From: Rebecca billardiae RCC1528
Taxonomy: Eukaryota; Haptophyta
DNA: 64,000 nucleotides
Direction: 5' to 3'
Assembly: GCA_965240325.2 (NCBI GenBank)
Contig: OZ251229.1
Coordinates: 2,604,001 to 2,668,000 of the forward strand
Shown: positions 30,642-40,420 of the stretch, one piece after another
How positions within the stretch are numbered: position 1 is the stretch's first letter
Layout of the letters: each line of letters opens with the position of its first letter
Translations under genes and position numbers: made by a program
Notes under the pieces: generated by a model
The model's input: the letters and a program-made list of their open reading frames with translations, nothing else
What the model was told of the DNA's origin: nothing
The model's database searches: none

Positions 30642-33504
30642 CTACGACTGCTCCGCGCCCGGCGCCCTGTCATAGCCGCGCTCACCGCGCAGCTGGCTGA
30701 TCACGTGCGCGGGGAAGAAGGCGTCCTTGATCTGCACGCGGCCCGCGCGCACGTCGTCGTTCAGCCGCGCGAGCCGCTCCTCCACCGTGCCGCGGAAGGC
30801 GAAGCGCGTGACGGTCACCGCCGAGCGCTGGCCGATGCGGCGCACGCGGCCCTCCGCCTGCGCCTCCTGCGCCGGGTCGCTCGCCGGGTCCATCAGGTAG
30901 ACGCGCGTCGCGGCGGTGAGCGTGAGCCCGACGCTGCCGGTGCCGTAAGTGCTGACGAACACCTTGATCGCCGGCGCGGCCGCCGGGTTGGGCGTGGCGC
31001 AGGCCGACGGCGGCGGCTCGGAGCCGTGCTGGAAGCGGCGCGCCATCTCGAATCGCGCGGCCGAGCCCATCGCCGCCACCAGCGGGAACGCTTGCACCCC
31101 CTCCGCCTCGAGCGCGGCGGTGAGGCGCGCGGCAAATGCAGGGTGGGCGGTGAACGCGACCGCGCGCACCGACCCGCCGGGCGCCGCGGCCGCCGCCGCC
31201 CTCAGGTCGGAGAGCAGCGCCTGCACCTTGGTCGACGCGGCGGCGCGCAGCGCGGGGATCAGCTCGCGGCCGCGCTCGCCGATCGCGGCGGAGAGCGGCG
31301 CGGGCTGCGTGTCCGAGCCGCTCGGCGGCGCGAGCTCGCGCGCCGCCGCCTCGCCCAGCCCGCCCGTCCGCAGCGAGACGCTCGCGCTCGAGCGGTAGAG
31401 CCGGCGCCACGTCTCGGGCGCGCGGCGGCGGAAGGCCTCGAGCTCGGAGGGCTCGACGGCGCTGGCGCACGCCGCCTGTCCGCGCGCGATGCCCGGAATA
31501 CCGCGCACCGTCGGCCGCATGCCCCGTCCGGGGTTCGAGTCGTGCCGGTGCGCCCAATCGTAGAGCTCGCGCTCGGCGCCGCTCAGCTCGAGCAGTCGGC
31601 TGCGCGCGTGCGCGGGCGGCAGCTTGAGCGCGCAGCCGGCGCCGACGCGCTGCGCCATGGTGTGTCGGATGAGCACCGGGCGGAGCGCGCGCGCGAGTCC
31701 GTCCACGCTGCACGCGCGCTGCTCGAGCTGCCTCCGCAGCGCGCTGCCCGACGGGTGGCCGAGCATCTGTAACTGCCGGTCCAATTCGGTGACGTCCGAG
31801 ACGCAGGGCGTGCCGGTGACGCACCAGCGGTGCGCCGCTCTGAAGGTCGAGGTGTAGGTGGGCAGCGCGTGGCCTTCGTCTGCGATCATCCGGTGCGCGC
31901 GCAGCCGCTGCTTGCTCCCGCCGATCGCACCCCACCTCTCGTCCGGCGTCGTCACCAGTACGTCCGCCGTGCGCAGCTTGTCCAGCCCCTGCGCCGTGCC
32001 GAGGCCCGCACACCACGTCGCCACGTGCAGGCCTGGCGCCCAGTGGCGAAACTCGTCCACCCACTGCGGGCGGGTGCGGGCGCGCGCGTGGGGCGGTCGG
32101 TCAGCGCGGGATGCCCATCTGCGCACCCGCCCTGTCGCGCCGCGCGCCGCCCGCTGGGCCGGGGCGCTCGCGGCCTCTCGGCCGCGCGCCGCCGCGCAGG
32201 GCAGCGCGGCGCCCACGGCGAGACCCCCGCGCGAGTGCACCGCGCAGCACAGCACAGCACAGCACAGCACCACACACACAGCACACAGCACAGCACAGCA
32301 CAGCGCAGCACAGCACAGCCCTACGCACCTGTCCGATGAGTGCGGGCGCCGTCTGCACGACCGTCGCCTTGATCGGGACCACGTCGCTCGTGTCGAGCAG
32401 CGCGCGGCAGAAGGCCTTCTCGTCGGGGACGGGCCCAGCGAACGGGTGCGCGAGCACGAGCGCGATGCACACCAGCGTCTTCCCCATCCCCATCTCGTCG
32501 CAGAGCCAGCCCGTCGTGAACGGCAGGCCGTCCGGAGGCGCGGCCGCGGTCGGCGCGGCCGTTTTCTCCAGCTCCGCCATGAAGGCGAGCGACTGCCGCT
32601 GGTAGTGGCGCAGCGTGCAGCCGGGCGCGAGGCCGGCGGGCTCGGCCATCTCGACCGGGTGCACGCGCACGAGGGCCCTGAGCAGCGCCGCCGCGCTCAC
32701 GGCGCGCTGCTGTGGCTGCGGCGCCCAAGCCGGCGCGGGCGGCGGCGCGAAGCGCGAAGGCACGTTTGGCGGCCCCGGCTGCGGCCGCGGCGGAGGCAGC
32801 AGTCCTGCCACTGAGCTCCAGCGCATGTCCGTCGGCCGCGGCGGTTGTCGCGCCGCGGGTGTGGCGGCTGCACTCGTCGCCGCCGTCGCGCTCGGGCGGG
32901 CGGCGGTCATGGCCGCCGCGCCGTGGGTCGGGCGGGCACTGGCGGCAGCCGGCGGCGGCGGCGCCGAGCTGCCCGCGCGCTGCCTTCGGCTGCGCTCCTG
33001 CTGCCAGCGCTTCTCGCGGTGATCGGCGGCGCAGTGCGCCTGCCACTCGGCGCACGCGGCGGCCGGCTTGTCGCACACGTAGCAGTAGCAGTTCTCGCAG
33101 TGCGCCGACTCCTGGCCCTTCGTGAACGGGCAGGCGAGGCAGTTGGGCCGCGCGTGAGGGAAGTCCACGAGAGCCACCGTCCCGCGGGTCCCCACGACCT
33201 GAAAGTCAGCGTCTTCGCCGTCAGCTGCGGGCACGGCCGACGCGGCGGGGGTGCACGTGCGCGGAGGCGCGACGACCTCCTCCACCTCGTCGTCCGTGTC
33301 GCCCAGCGTCACCACCGCCGCGCGCTCGACGTTGGCGCGCTCGCGGGGCCGCTTGGGCTGCTCGCCGCCGTCGCTCGCAGCGAGCGGGCGCTTGCGGTGC
33401 GTGTGCTCCATGGACAGCCGCGACGGTCTTGGTGGGCTCGATCGTACGGTCGTCGCGTCCGGCTCGAGCCTCTCGGGCGAGCGCAGATCGATGACGAGCG
33501 CCAT
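30642..33504 (-). CDS. SNF2-family (Rad5/HLTF-like) DNA-dependent ATPase without RING finger
   Basis: Two minus-strand exons, 33504-32329 and 32063-30642, with a 265-nt GT-AG phase-0 intron rich in AGCAC repeats; 865 residues. Residues 122-158 form a cysteine-rich element (CLACPFTKG, HCENCYCYVCD, CAEWQAHC) of the kind seen in plant RPM1-interacting-type and some fungal Rad5-like proteins. Helicase motif I is DEMGMGKT (336-343), motif II is DEGH (454-457) and motif III is VTGTPC. After these come RHTMAQRV, LPPAHARSRLLELSGAERE, VFVSTYGTGSVGLTLTAA and the motif VI region QEAQAEGRVRRIGQ. This places it among SNF2 translocases that remodel DNA or chromatin. Unlike Rad5, HLTF and SHPRH, no RING ubiquitin-ligase domain is present between the lobes. 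Confidence 0.87.
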
Positions 33505-34099
33505 CGTCGGCCGCGCGCGCCCGTCGCGCGCGTTTGAGCGAGGGGAGGTGCGCCGCGCTTGATGCTCCTTGTCGTGTCGGCTGCGCTCGCGGGCAGGTGG
33601 ACAAGACACTGGCCCATGCACCCGCCTGGCGGCTCTCGGTTGGCGACAGTGGCACTGCCGGCTGCCAGTGCCGCCAACTGTCGTTGTTCGTCAGCACCGG
33701 ACCGCTGGCTCCGCGCTGCGCCGACCTCTCACTCTGGCTCGTAGACGTAGTCGTAGTGGTGACCTTGGACTCGGTCACCTAGATGTCTACTAGTATGACC
33801 TAAGTGTAAGTGGATGCCACCGACGGAGTGATACAGCTGACAGCAGAGTCTCCCGAACTACAGTAAGTTGCCTGGAATGCCGCCGTCTTATGACTGTACT
33901 CTGAAGTCTGCCCCGGGGGCGGGGCGGGGCCGGGCCCGGCCGCTGGCGGTTGGGGATGGCCGTGGCCCACATGGGCCCCTGATCCCGGCAGGCCGGCGCA
34001 CTCGGTCGACGGGCGAACGAGCTGTAGTCACGCGAGTGCCAACAGGCAGCACGCCAGCACGTGCGTGCATGGCAGCCATCGCAGCAGATGGACGCAGGC
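33505..34099. other. Intergenic spacer
   Basis: Upstream of the SNF2 gene and downstream of the ZNF830-like gene, both on minus. No gene or repeat recognised. Confidence 0.4.
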
Positions 34100-34978
34100 T
34101 TAGACGCCCTTACTGCGCCAGTCCAGCGTCATCTCCTGCTCCAGGCCCTCCTCGCCCTCCTCGTCCGACTCGGCGCCGTCCGCTGCCGCGGCGAGCGCAG
34201 CGTGTGACAGCGCGCCCACGCTCGTCATTGGCTGGCGCTCGGAGCGCGAGACAGTGGACGCGCGCGCGCGGATGGCGTCGAAGCGCTGGGAGAAGGCGCG
34301 CTGCTCGTGCGCCTCCTCGACGGCCCTCAGCTCCGCCTCCGCCTCCTCCTCCAGCTCATCCGTCGCGTGCGCCCGCGCTACTTCCGGCTCGATCGCCTTT
34401 GCAAAGCTCGCCAGCTCTTGCCTCAGCCGCTCGCCCTTCTGCGTCGTGCTGAGCTGCTGCGCGTCGCTCCGCCCGCGGTTGCTCGGGTCCTCCTGCGGGT
34501 TGTCGAAGAAGTCCGACGGGAGCGCCGAGCCGGGCTGCGTCGGCGGCGCCGCCGCCGCCACCGGCGCACTCGGTGGCGCGGCGGGCGGCGGGACGGCAGC
34601 GGCGACGGCAGCCGCAGTCGTGCCTGGCACCGCGGGCGATGTGCCATCACGGTAGTAGCCCACGCCTCGCTCGCCGTGCTTGAACACGTACCCAGCACGC
34701 GGTCCAGCAAATGCCTGCGTCGGCACGAAGCCGTCAAGGGCGTCGCCCTGTGGCGCACGCTTCTTTGAGGGCTCTGCGGGCGGGCCATCGAGCGCGCTCG
34801 CGTCGCGTTTGCCAGCGACGGCACCTGGGGGTGCGGCCCTCGCGGCGCTGGGCTTGTACTGCTGCCGGACGTCAGTCAGGCGATCGCGGTGCTCTTTGAT
34901 CTTCCCGACCCCGCCCCCGGCCGCCGGGCTCGCCTGCACCTTGAGCAGCGCCTTGAACGAGGTCTTCTGCGACGCCAT
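34100..34978 (-). CDS. ZNF830-like spliceosome-associated coiled-coil protein lacking the zinc finger
   Basis: A single exon of 292 residues from the ATG at 34978 (MASQKTSFKALLKVQA). The C-terminal half matches ZNF830 in order: LPSDFFDNPQED, a Lys/Glu helix (GERLRQELASFAKAIEPEVA), an acidic coiled coil (ELEEEAEAELRAVEEAHEQR), and the closing acidic stretch ending TLDWRSKGV, equivalent to the family's conserved D-W-R-x-K-G end. The N-terminus has no C2H2 finger. Instead residues about 95-112 read FAGPRAGYVFKHGERGVGYY, a motif I have seen in other RNA-processing and axonemal proteins. ZNF830 works with XAB2 in splicing. The swap of the finger for a GYVFK motif is odd; an unannotated upstream exon is possible. 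Confidence 0.6.
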   Translation of the reverse strand: MASQKTSFKALLKVQASPAAGGGVGKIKEHRDRLTDVRQQYKPSAARAAPPGAVAGKRDASALDGPPAEPSKKRAPQGDALDGFVPTQAFAGPRAGYVFKHGERGVGYYRDGTSPAVPGTTAAAVAAAVPPPAAPPSAPVAAAAPPTQPGSALPSDFFDNPQEDPSNRGRSDAQQLSTTQKGERLRQELASFAKAIEPEVARAHATDELEEEAEAELRAVEEAHEQRAFSQRFDAIRARASTVSRSERQPMTSVGALSHAALAAAADGAESDEEGEEGLEQEMTLDWRSKGV

Positions 34979-35306
34979 CGCTGCCGGCCGGGGTGGGCAT
35001 GTGCGCCTGAGCTCGTCAGATTCTCACTCTGCTCACTCTCTCATTCAATGTTCAATGTTGTATGGTACTACATGCAGTACTGTGATGAGGTGCGGCCAAC
35101 GCGCCCCTCACCTGCCTGCGCCGGTCTGTTTTGTGGCGGTGTCTTTGTGCAGTGTTGGATGGCGTCAATCACGCCTTAACCAAGTGTGCACGTTAAAACA
35201 TAGTAGACTGTACTCAATCCCGAAACATTTGAGTCGCGACAGCACGTGCGCTGTCAGCTAAGTGACTGCTGCAGCAGCGGCACCCAAATTCTGAAGGCTG
35301 CAACGA

Positions 35307-37292
35307 CTACGGCTCCTCGGCCGCCGGCTCGACGCACGTGACCGCATCGTCGGCACCGCGCATGTCATCCACCACGATGGACGGCTGCCCGCTCCCAGGG
35401 TGGAGGACGACGAGCAGCTGAGGGCCCCGGGGAGAGGGCGGCGCCACCTGGGCGGCGGCATCGGCGTCGCGCGGTGATGCCAGCCCTGGCGGACTCGCCG
35501 CGTCGGGCGGCGGCTGGTTGGCCGCGCCCGCGCGCCGATCGCGCAGCGCGCGCGGCGAGAGCATGCGCGCGAGCGCGCTCACCCCCCGCGGCCTCTGCAC
35601 CGCGGTCGCGGGCGTGAGCAGGACATCGAGGTGCCTCGGCCGTCCGGGCGGCGTCAGTTGCGTTACGCCGGCGATGATGCCGAGCATGATTGATTGCAAG
35701 AGTAGCCAGATGCAACAGAAGCACGGCAGGAGGGCGAGGACGATCCACAGCGGGTCCGGCCTCGGCGGAGGGGCGCACAGCCGCCGACCGCGCTCCTCTT
35801 CCGCCCCCGCGCCGCCTGGCAGCAGGCTCAGCCGTCGCCTGCTGACGCAGTAGACGATTGGGCCGTCGGCCGGCGGCGCGTCGAAAATCTGCGGCGGCGG
35901 CGAGGGCGGCGACGCCACGGGGATGGCCCCAGCGAGGAGGCTGGCATAGTACAGCCGCGGGCCGCCGACGACGAGGTCGAGCACGGGCGCCGCGCCCTCC
36001 GCCGCGCTCGTGGGCACGGCGCCGAGCGAAGTCATCACAGTGCCCAGGTGTGAGGCATTGGCGATGCGTGATTCGCTGCCGCTGTCGGAGGGCAGTTGGT
36101 GCGCGCCCGCGGCCGCCGAGCTGAGCCGCGCGGATCGGCGAGCGGCGCCGTCCGGCGCGCTGAGCAGGACGACGTCGACGCGCCCGACGCCGCCGCTGTG
36201 CGCGTCCGGCGAGCCGACGAACACGTCGGGCACGCCGTCCGCGTCGAAGTCGCCCGCGCCCACCGCCGACGAGCAGAAGCGAGTGCCACTGGTCATCCCG
36301 TCGTTTCCGAGAACGTTCCGAGCGGTGATAGCGCTCGCGCGCAGCACGGCGTCGGCGCCGGGCTGCGCGGTGGCGTTGAGGAAGAGCACGAGCGCGGCGC
36401 CCGTGTTGAGCGCCCCGCGCGCGTCCCACGCGTGCGGCGCGCAGACGAGCACCTCGCTCGCGCCGTCGCCGTCGATGTCGCCGAGCCGGGCGGCTGCCCA
36501 GCCGAGCCGATCCCACGGGCGCGCGAGCGCTGCGACCGGCGCGGACGCGCTGAGCTCGTGCGCGCGCTGCACGGCGCCGCCCGCGTCGAGGAAGAGGAGG
36601 ACGACCGCCGACATCCCGTCCGGCCGCTGCCCCGACGCCAGCAGCTCGACCCGGCCGTCGCCGTCCACGTCGCCGACGCTCGCGAGCTGCGCCAAGTGTG
36701 GCAGTTGACCGAGCGAGCTGAGGTCTGCCGACACGGAGAGCGCGCGCGGAGGGCGCGAGGGCTTGGGCTCGCCGGTGCGGGCGAGGAAGATGATGTCCGC
36801 AAACGCGGGCGACGACTCGTCCGCTGAGCTCACCGCCACGTCCGGCACGCCGTCGTCGTCGAGGTCGCCGAGCGCAGCCACGGAGTGACCAAAGCCGGGG
36901 CGCCCGCCCGGAAAGTTGGGCTCAGTCGGGGAGATGCAGGTGATATGCCGGATGAGGCTGAGCGCCATGCTACTCGGGTGCTCGAGGAAGAGCACGCACG
37001 CGCCCCACGCCCACGCGCTCGACGACCCGACCACGAGGTCGTTCGCCCAGTTGCCGTCCACGTCGCCGATGCTCGTGGCGGCGCCGCGCGCCGAGAGCGT
37101 GTCCGGGGGCACCCAGCCCAACGTCGGCAGGAGCACGCGGTCGTACTGGACCAGTGGGCGGTGGTAGGACCTGACGCCCTGCAGGAGCAGCAGCGCGAGC
37201 CCCAGCCACCGCCGGGGCCGTGGCCGAGGCCGCCCGCCACCTGGCGGCGCGGCCAGCTGCCTCATCGAGCGCGGGTGGGCTTGGGTGCTCAC
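35307..37292 (-). CDS. FG-GAP/integrin-alpha-like beta-propeller single-span membrane protein
   Basis: A single exon of 661 residues. A signal or anchor segment (WLGLALLLLQGV) follows a basic N-terminus. Residues about 60-420 contain several FG-GAP repeats with Ca2+-loop signatures: SIGDVDGNWANDLVVG, ALGDLDDDGVPDVAVS, SVGDVDGDGRVELLASG, RLGDIDGDGASEVLVC and GAGDFDADGVPDVFVG. A juxtamembrane region with paired cysteines leads to a membrane span at about 535-560 (LWIVLALLPCFCCIWLLLQ), then a Pro/Arg-rich cytosolic tail. Such propellers bind ligands or adhere cells; many protist versions are uncharacterised. Start could be the second Met (37265). It is head-to-head with the HD-QTGAL gene with 31 bp between starts. 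Confidence 0.82.
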   Translation of the reverse strand: MSTQAHPRSMRQLAAPPGGGRPRPRPRRWLGLALLLLQGVRSYHRPLVQYDRVLLPTLGWVPPDTLSARGAATSIGDVDGNWANDLVVGSSSAWAWGACVLFLEHPSSMALSLIRHITCISPTEPNFPGGRPGFGHSVAALGDLDDDGVPDVAVSSADESSPAFADIIFLARTGEPKPSRPPRALSVSADLSSLGQLPHLAQLASVGDVDGDGRVELLASGQRPDGMSAVVLLFLDAGGAVQRAHELSASAPVAALARPWDRLGWAAARLGDIDGDGASEVLVCAPHAWDARGALNTGAALVLFLNATAQPGADAVLRASAITARNVLGNDGMTSGTRFCSSAVGAGDFDADGVPDVFVGSPDAHSGGVGRVDVVLLSAPDGAARRSARLSSAAAGAHQLPSDSGSESRIANASHLGTVMTSLGAVPTSAAEGAAPVLDLVVGGPRLYYASLLAGAIPVASPPSPPPQIFDAPPADGPIVYCVSRRRLSLLPGGAGAEEERGRRLCAPPPRPDPLWIVLALLPCFCCIWLLLQSIMLGIIAGVTQLTPPGRPRHLDVLLTPATAVQRPRGVSALARMLSPRALRDRRAGAANQPPPDAASPPGLASPRDADAAAQVAPPSPRGPQLLVVLHPGSGQPSIVVDDMRGADDAVTCVEPAAEEP

Positions 37293-37323
37293 TGCTCACC
37301 GACGGGCTAACTAACGTCACACG
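37293..37323. promoter_or_regulatory. Minimal 31-bp divergent promoter gap
   Basis: Start codons of the FG-GAP gene (37292, minus) and the HD-QTGAL gene (37324, plus) are 31 bp apart. Promoters must extend into coding DNA, or one real start lies further in (37265 for FG-GAP). Confidence 0.4.
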
Positions 37324-39168
37324 ATGGCCGGCGACGACGCGTCGTGGCACGAGCTCCTGCGTGGCGCCGACGCGCTCGTGGACGAGCCGATCCCGCCGCC
37401 ATCGCGCCCTGCGGGTGTACCACCGTACGCCTCGCGCGCGGAGGCCTTCATCGAGGCCGAGCTCGACGCGCGCGGGGACAGCCATGGCGCCGAGCACGCA
37501 CGGATCGTGCGTGACAACGCACTCGCCATCCTCGCTGAGCTGCGCGCCGTCTCGGCGCCGGCCGGCTCGGCATCGCCGCCGACGGCGCAGCTCGACGAGA
37601 CGCTCTCGCGCGAGGCGAAGGTGGTTGAGCTCGCCGCGCTGCTGCACGACGTGTGCGACCACAAGTATTGTGACCCGGCGACGGATGCGGGCCGCGCGGT
37701 GATCGCTCGGCGCGATGCCTGCCTCGCCGAGGTCACGGTGGCTGACGAGGCGCGCGACGTGCTCGCGATCGTGGAGGCCGTGTCGTTCAGCCGCGAAAAG
37801 CGCGGGCAGCTCCGGCTCGACGAGCTCCCGCCCGGCGTGCGCGCGCTGCGCGACATTGTGAGCGACGCTGACAAGCTGGAGGCCATTGGCACCGTCGGGC
37901 TGCGCCGCTGCATCGACTATCGGCTGGAGAGCGCGGCCGCCGAGGGCGTCGAGCCGGCCGGCCCCGAGGCGGTGGCGCGCGACGTGGCGGCGCACTGCGA
38001 CGAGAAGCTCCTCCGGCTGCGTGACCGTTACATCCGCACCGAGCCTGGCCGCCGCCTCGCGCTCGCGCGCCACCGCGCCCTGGCCGCGTGGCGGCGCGCG
38101 TGCGCGCGCGCCGCGCGCGAGCCTCCGCTGGTGAGCTGCGTCATGTCGGTGCGTGATGGCGAGCCCTGGCTGGCCGAGGCGTTGCGCAGCGTGGGCGCGC
38201 AGGCGCACCGGCCGCTCGAGCTCTCGGTGTACGACGACGGCTCCACCGACGGCACCGCGCACGCCCTGGCGGCCGCGCGGGACTCCCTTGAGGCCTCCGG
38301 CGTGCGCGTGCTCCTCAGCTCCGGCCCGCCGTGCGCCGAGCGCGGCCGCGGCATCGGCTACGCGCAGAACCGCGCGATCGAGCAGGCGTGCGGCGAGTAC
38401 GTGTGCTTCGTCGACGCGGACGACGTGAGCGCGCCCGAGCGCGTGGCTGCGCAGCTCGCGCGCGCGCTCGACGAGGGCGTAGCGCCCGAGGACGCGCGCC
38501 TGCTGGTGGGTTCGGGCTTCTCCAGAGAACCTTTGGACGCGACCCCTCGGTACTCGCGCTGGGCGAACGGGCTGAGCGACGCGCAGCTGGTGACGCACCG
38601 GCTGCGCGAGGTGACGCTGATCCACCCGACGTGGTTCTGCGCGCGTGCCGTCCTCGAGCGCCTTGGCGGCTTCCGCGAGGACGGGCCCGGATTCCCTGAG
38701 GATCTTGACTTCTTTTATCGGCACCTGAGCGCCGGCGGCGCACTCGCGCGACTGCCTGGGCCGCTCGTCATGTGGCGATATGTGGCGAGCGGCGTGACGG
38801 TCTCGCGCGGCGTGCACTGGCGCACGATCTGGGACATGCGCGTGGCGCAGCTCGAGGGCGTGCTGCGCGACGAGCCGTGGGCCTCGGGCTTTTCCATCTG
38901 GGGCGCGGGCAAGGAGGGGCGGCGGCTATACCGCTCGCTCTCCGAGCACGCGCGTGCGCGCGTGCGCGCCTTTTGCGACGTCGACGCGCGCAAGATGGCC
39001 GCCGGGTACACGCACCACGAGAGCGGCGCGCACGTGCCCGTCGTGCACTTCCGCGAGGCGCGGGCCCCGCTGCTCCTGTGCGTGAAGGACTTTGACGGCG
39101 AGTTCGCGGCGAACCTCGCCTCGCTCGGCCTCGAGGACGGCGTGGGCTACCTCCACTTCAGCTTCTGA
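37324..39168 (+). CDS. QTGAL: Fusion of YedJ-like HD phosphohydrolase and queuosine-tRNA galactosyltransferase (QTGAL/B3GNTL1)
   Basis: A single exon of 614 residues. Residues about 35-200 are an HD-superfamily hydrolase: SHGAEHARIVRDNA (H54/H58), AALLHDVCDHKY (H108, D109), VEAVSFSREKRG and IVSDADKLEAIGTVGLRRCI (D181, D183), the YedJ-type pattern with its metal ligands intact. Residues about 268-614 are a GT2 glycosyltransferase: LVSCVMSVRDGEPWLAEALR, VYDDGSTDG (D304, D305), CFVDADDVSAPERV (D364, D366), IHPTWFCARA and GFPEDLDFFYRHL, then FSIWGAGKEGRRLYRSL, FCDVDARKM and the end GYLHFSF. That C-terminal block is particular to B3GNTL1, shown to galactosylate queuosine in cytosolic tRNA-Tyr using UDP-galactose. 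Both halves share one uninterrupted frame, so the fusion is not a splice artefact. The role of the HD half is unknown. Confidence 0.85.
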   Translation: MAGDDASWHELLRGADALVDEPIPPPSRPAGVPPYASRAEAFIEAELDARGDSHGAEHARIVRDNALAILAELRAVSAPAGSASPPTAQLDETLSREAKVVELAALLHDVCDHKYCDPATDAGRAVIARRDACLAEVTVADEARDVLAIVEAVSFSREKRGQLRLDELPPGVRALRDIVSDADKLEAIGTVGLRRCIDYRLESAAAEGVEPAGPEAVARDVAAHCDEKLLRLRDRYIRTEPGRRLALARHRALAAWRRACARAAREPPLVSCVMSVRDGEPWLAEALRSVGAQAHRPLELSVYDDGSTDGTAHALAAARDSLEASGVRVLLSSGPPCAERGRGIGYAQNRAIEQACGEYVCFVDADDVSAPERVAAQLARALDEGVAPEDARLLVGSGFSREPLDATPRYSRWANGLSDAQLVTHRLREVTLIHPTWFCARAVLERLGGFREDGPGFPEDLDFFYRHLSAGGALARLPGPLVMWRYVASGVTVSRGVHWRTIWDMRVAQLEGVLRDEPWASGFSIWGAGKEGRRLYRSLSEHARARVRAFCDVDARKMAAGYTHHESGAHVPVVHFREARAPLLLCVKDFDGEFAANLASLGLEDGVGYLHFSF

Positions 39169-39445
39169 CGACGGACAGTTCCGGCTGCTCACTCTCCGCC
39201 GCAAGCGGTGGCGGCGACGACGACTGACAGATGGCAACGCGCTGCGACTCCTACGGCTGACGACGACGCCGACTGCATGCCAACAATATAAGAAATCGTC
39301 GTCGAAATTAAGTGACCACGATGATGCTGGCCGGAGACGGAGTGATGATCATGACGATGGTGAGATTATTTGATGGGCATTGGCGCGGAAAATTACAGTG
39401 CGCAGCAAAGTGAATATAAAACTGCTCATCCATCGATCAAGCACG

Positions 39446-40420
39446 ATGGCGGCGCGTCGCAGCCTGCGCGTCGCGTTGCTTGGCCTCACGAACAGCGGCA
39501 AGTCGACGCTCTGCAACGCGCTCGTGGGCGAGGAGGTGTCCATCGCCACGCCAAAGCGGCACACCACGCGCACCAACGTGCGCGCCATCGTCGTCGAAGG
39601 CGACACCCAGGTCGTGCTGACGGACACGCCGGGTGTGCTCGAGCTGAGCAAGGGCTCTCGGCGGGAGCGCGCGCGCAACCGCGCGGACTTTCGCCCGCTG
39701 ATCGGCGTGGCGCGTGACGCGCTGTGGGAGGCCAGGCTCCATCTCCTCGTCGTCGATGCCGCCGCCCTCGACTCGCGTCACCGCGCCGCACACACGGGCC
39801 GCGAGCTCGCGCGGCTACGCTCGCTGGCCATTGAGAGCTTGCCACCGAGAGTGCCTGCCGACAGCGCGGCCGATGCGGGCGGCGGCTCAGCACGAGCGCC
39901 GACGCCGTGCGTCCTCGCGCTGAACAAGGTGGATCGCCTGCGCGGCGTCGCGCCGGGCCACACCTCGGCGCTCGCCGACCTCGTCGCGCACGGCGGCGGC
40001 ATCGAGCCCTGCGCCACCTTCGAGATCTCGGCGCGCACGGGCGCAGGCGTGGCTGCGCTCAAGCAGTATCTGGTCGGCGCGGCGAGGCCCGGCGAGTGGG
40101 AGTTCGACGATCCGTCCCAGCGGACCGACCTCACGCTCGGCGAGCGCGCGCTCGAGCTGCTCCGCGCCGCGCTGCACGGCTCGCTGCGCCACCAGCTTGC
40201 CTACGTCTGCCGGCAGGAGGGTGCGCACTGGCGGGAGGAGGGCGCTCGCGGCCAGCTCGCGCTCGAGGTGACGCTGAGCATGCCCGGCCGGCACGAGCTC
40301 GCCATCCTCCGCTCGGCGCTCCCGGAGATCGTCGGTGCTCTGCGCCCTCGCCTGCGCACGCTCTTCGACCGCGAGGTGAGGCTCACGCTGCGCTGCCGGA
40401 TGCGCTCGAAGAGGAGCTAA
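39446..40420 (+). CDS. ERAL1: Era-family GTPase (mitochondrial or plastid ERAL1-like)
   Basis: A single exon of 324 residues from the ATG at 39446. G1 is GLTNSGKST (13-21), G2 region PKRHTTRTNV, G3 DTPG, and G4 NKVD after an Ala/Gly-rich insertion; G5 is EISARTGAG. The C-terminus has the KH-domain core of Era, with VCRQEGAHWREE and LALEVTLSMPGRHELAILRS. Era proteins bind the 3' end of small-subunit rRNA and aid ribosome assembly; eukaryotic copies act in mitochondria or chloroplasts. No long targeting peptide is visible from this start, though an in-frame extension to 39380 (basic: ARKITVRSKVNIKLLIHRSS) could be one if translated from a non-AUG codon or upstream exon. The switch loop carries extra residues (LSKGSRRERARNRADF). 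Confidence 0.87.
   Translation: MAARRSLRVALLGLTNSGKSTLCNALVGEEVSIATPKRHTTRTNVRAIVVEGDTQVVLTDTPGVLELSKGSRRERARNRADFRPLIGVARDALWEARLHLLVVDAAALDSRHRAAHTGRELARLRSLAIESLPPRVPADSAADAGGGSARAPTPCVLALNKVDRLRGVAPGHTSALADLVAHGGGIEPCATFEISARTGAGVAALKQYLVGAARPGEWEFDDPSQRTDLTLGERALELLRAALHGSLRHQLAYVCRQEGAHWREEGARGQLALEVTLSMPGRHELAILRSALPEIVGALRPRLRTLFDREVRLTLRCRMRSKRS

Noticed and set aside
36970-38817. 615-codon minus-strand frame
   Set aside because: Shadow of the FG-GAP and HD-QTGAL genes; His/Arg/Ala-rich with no domain.
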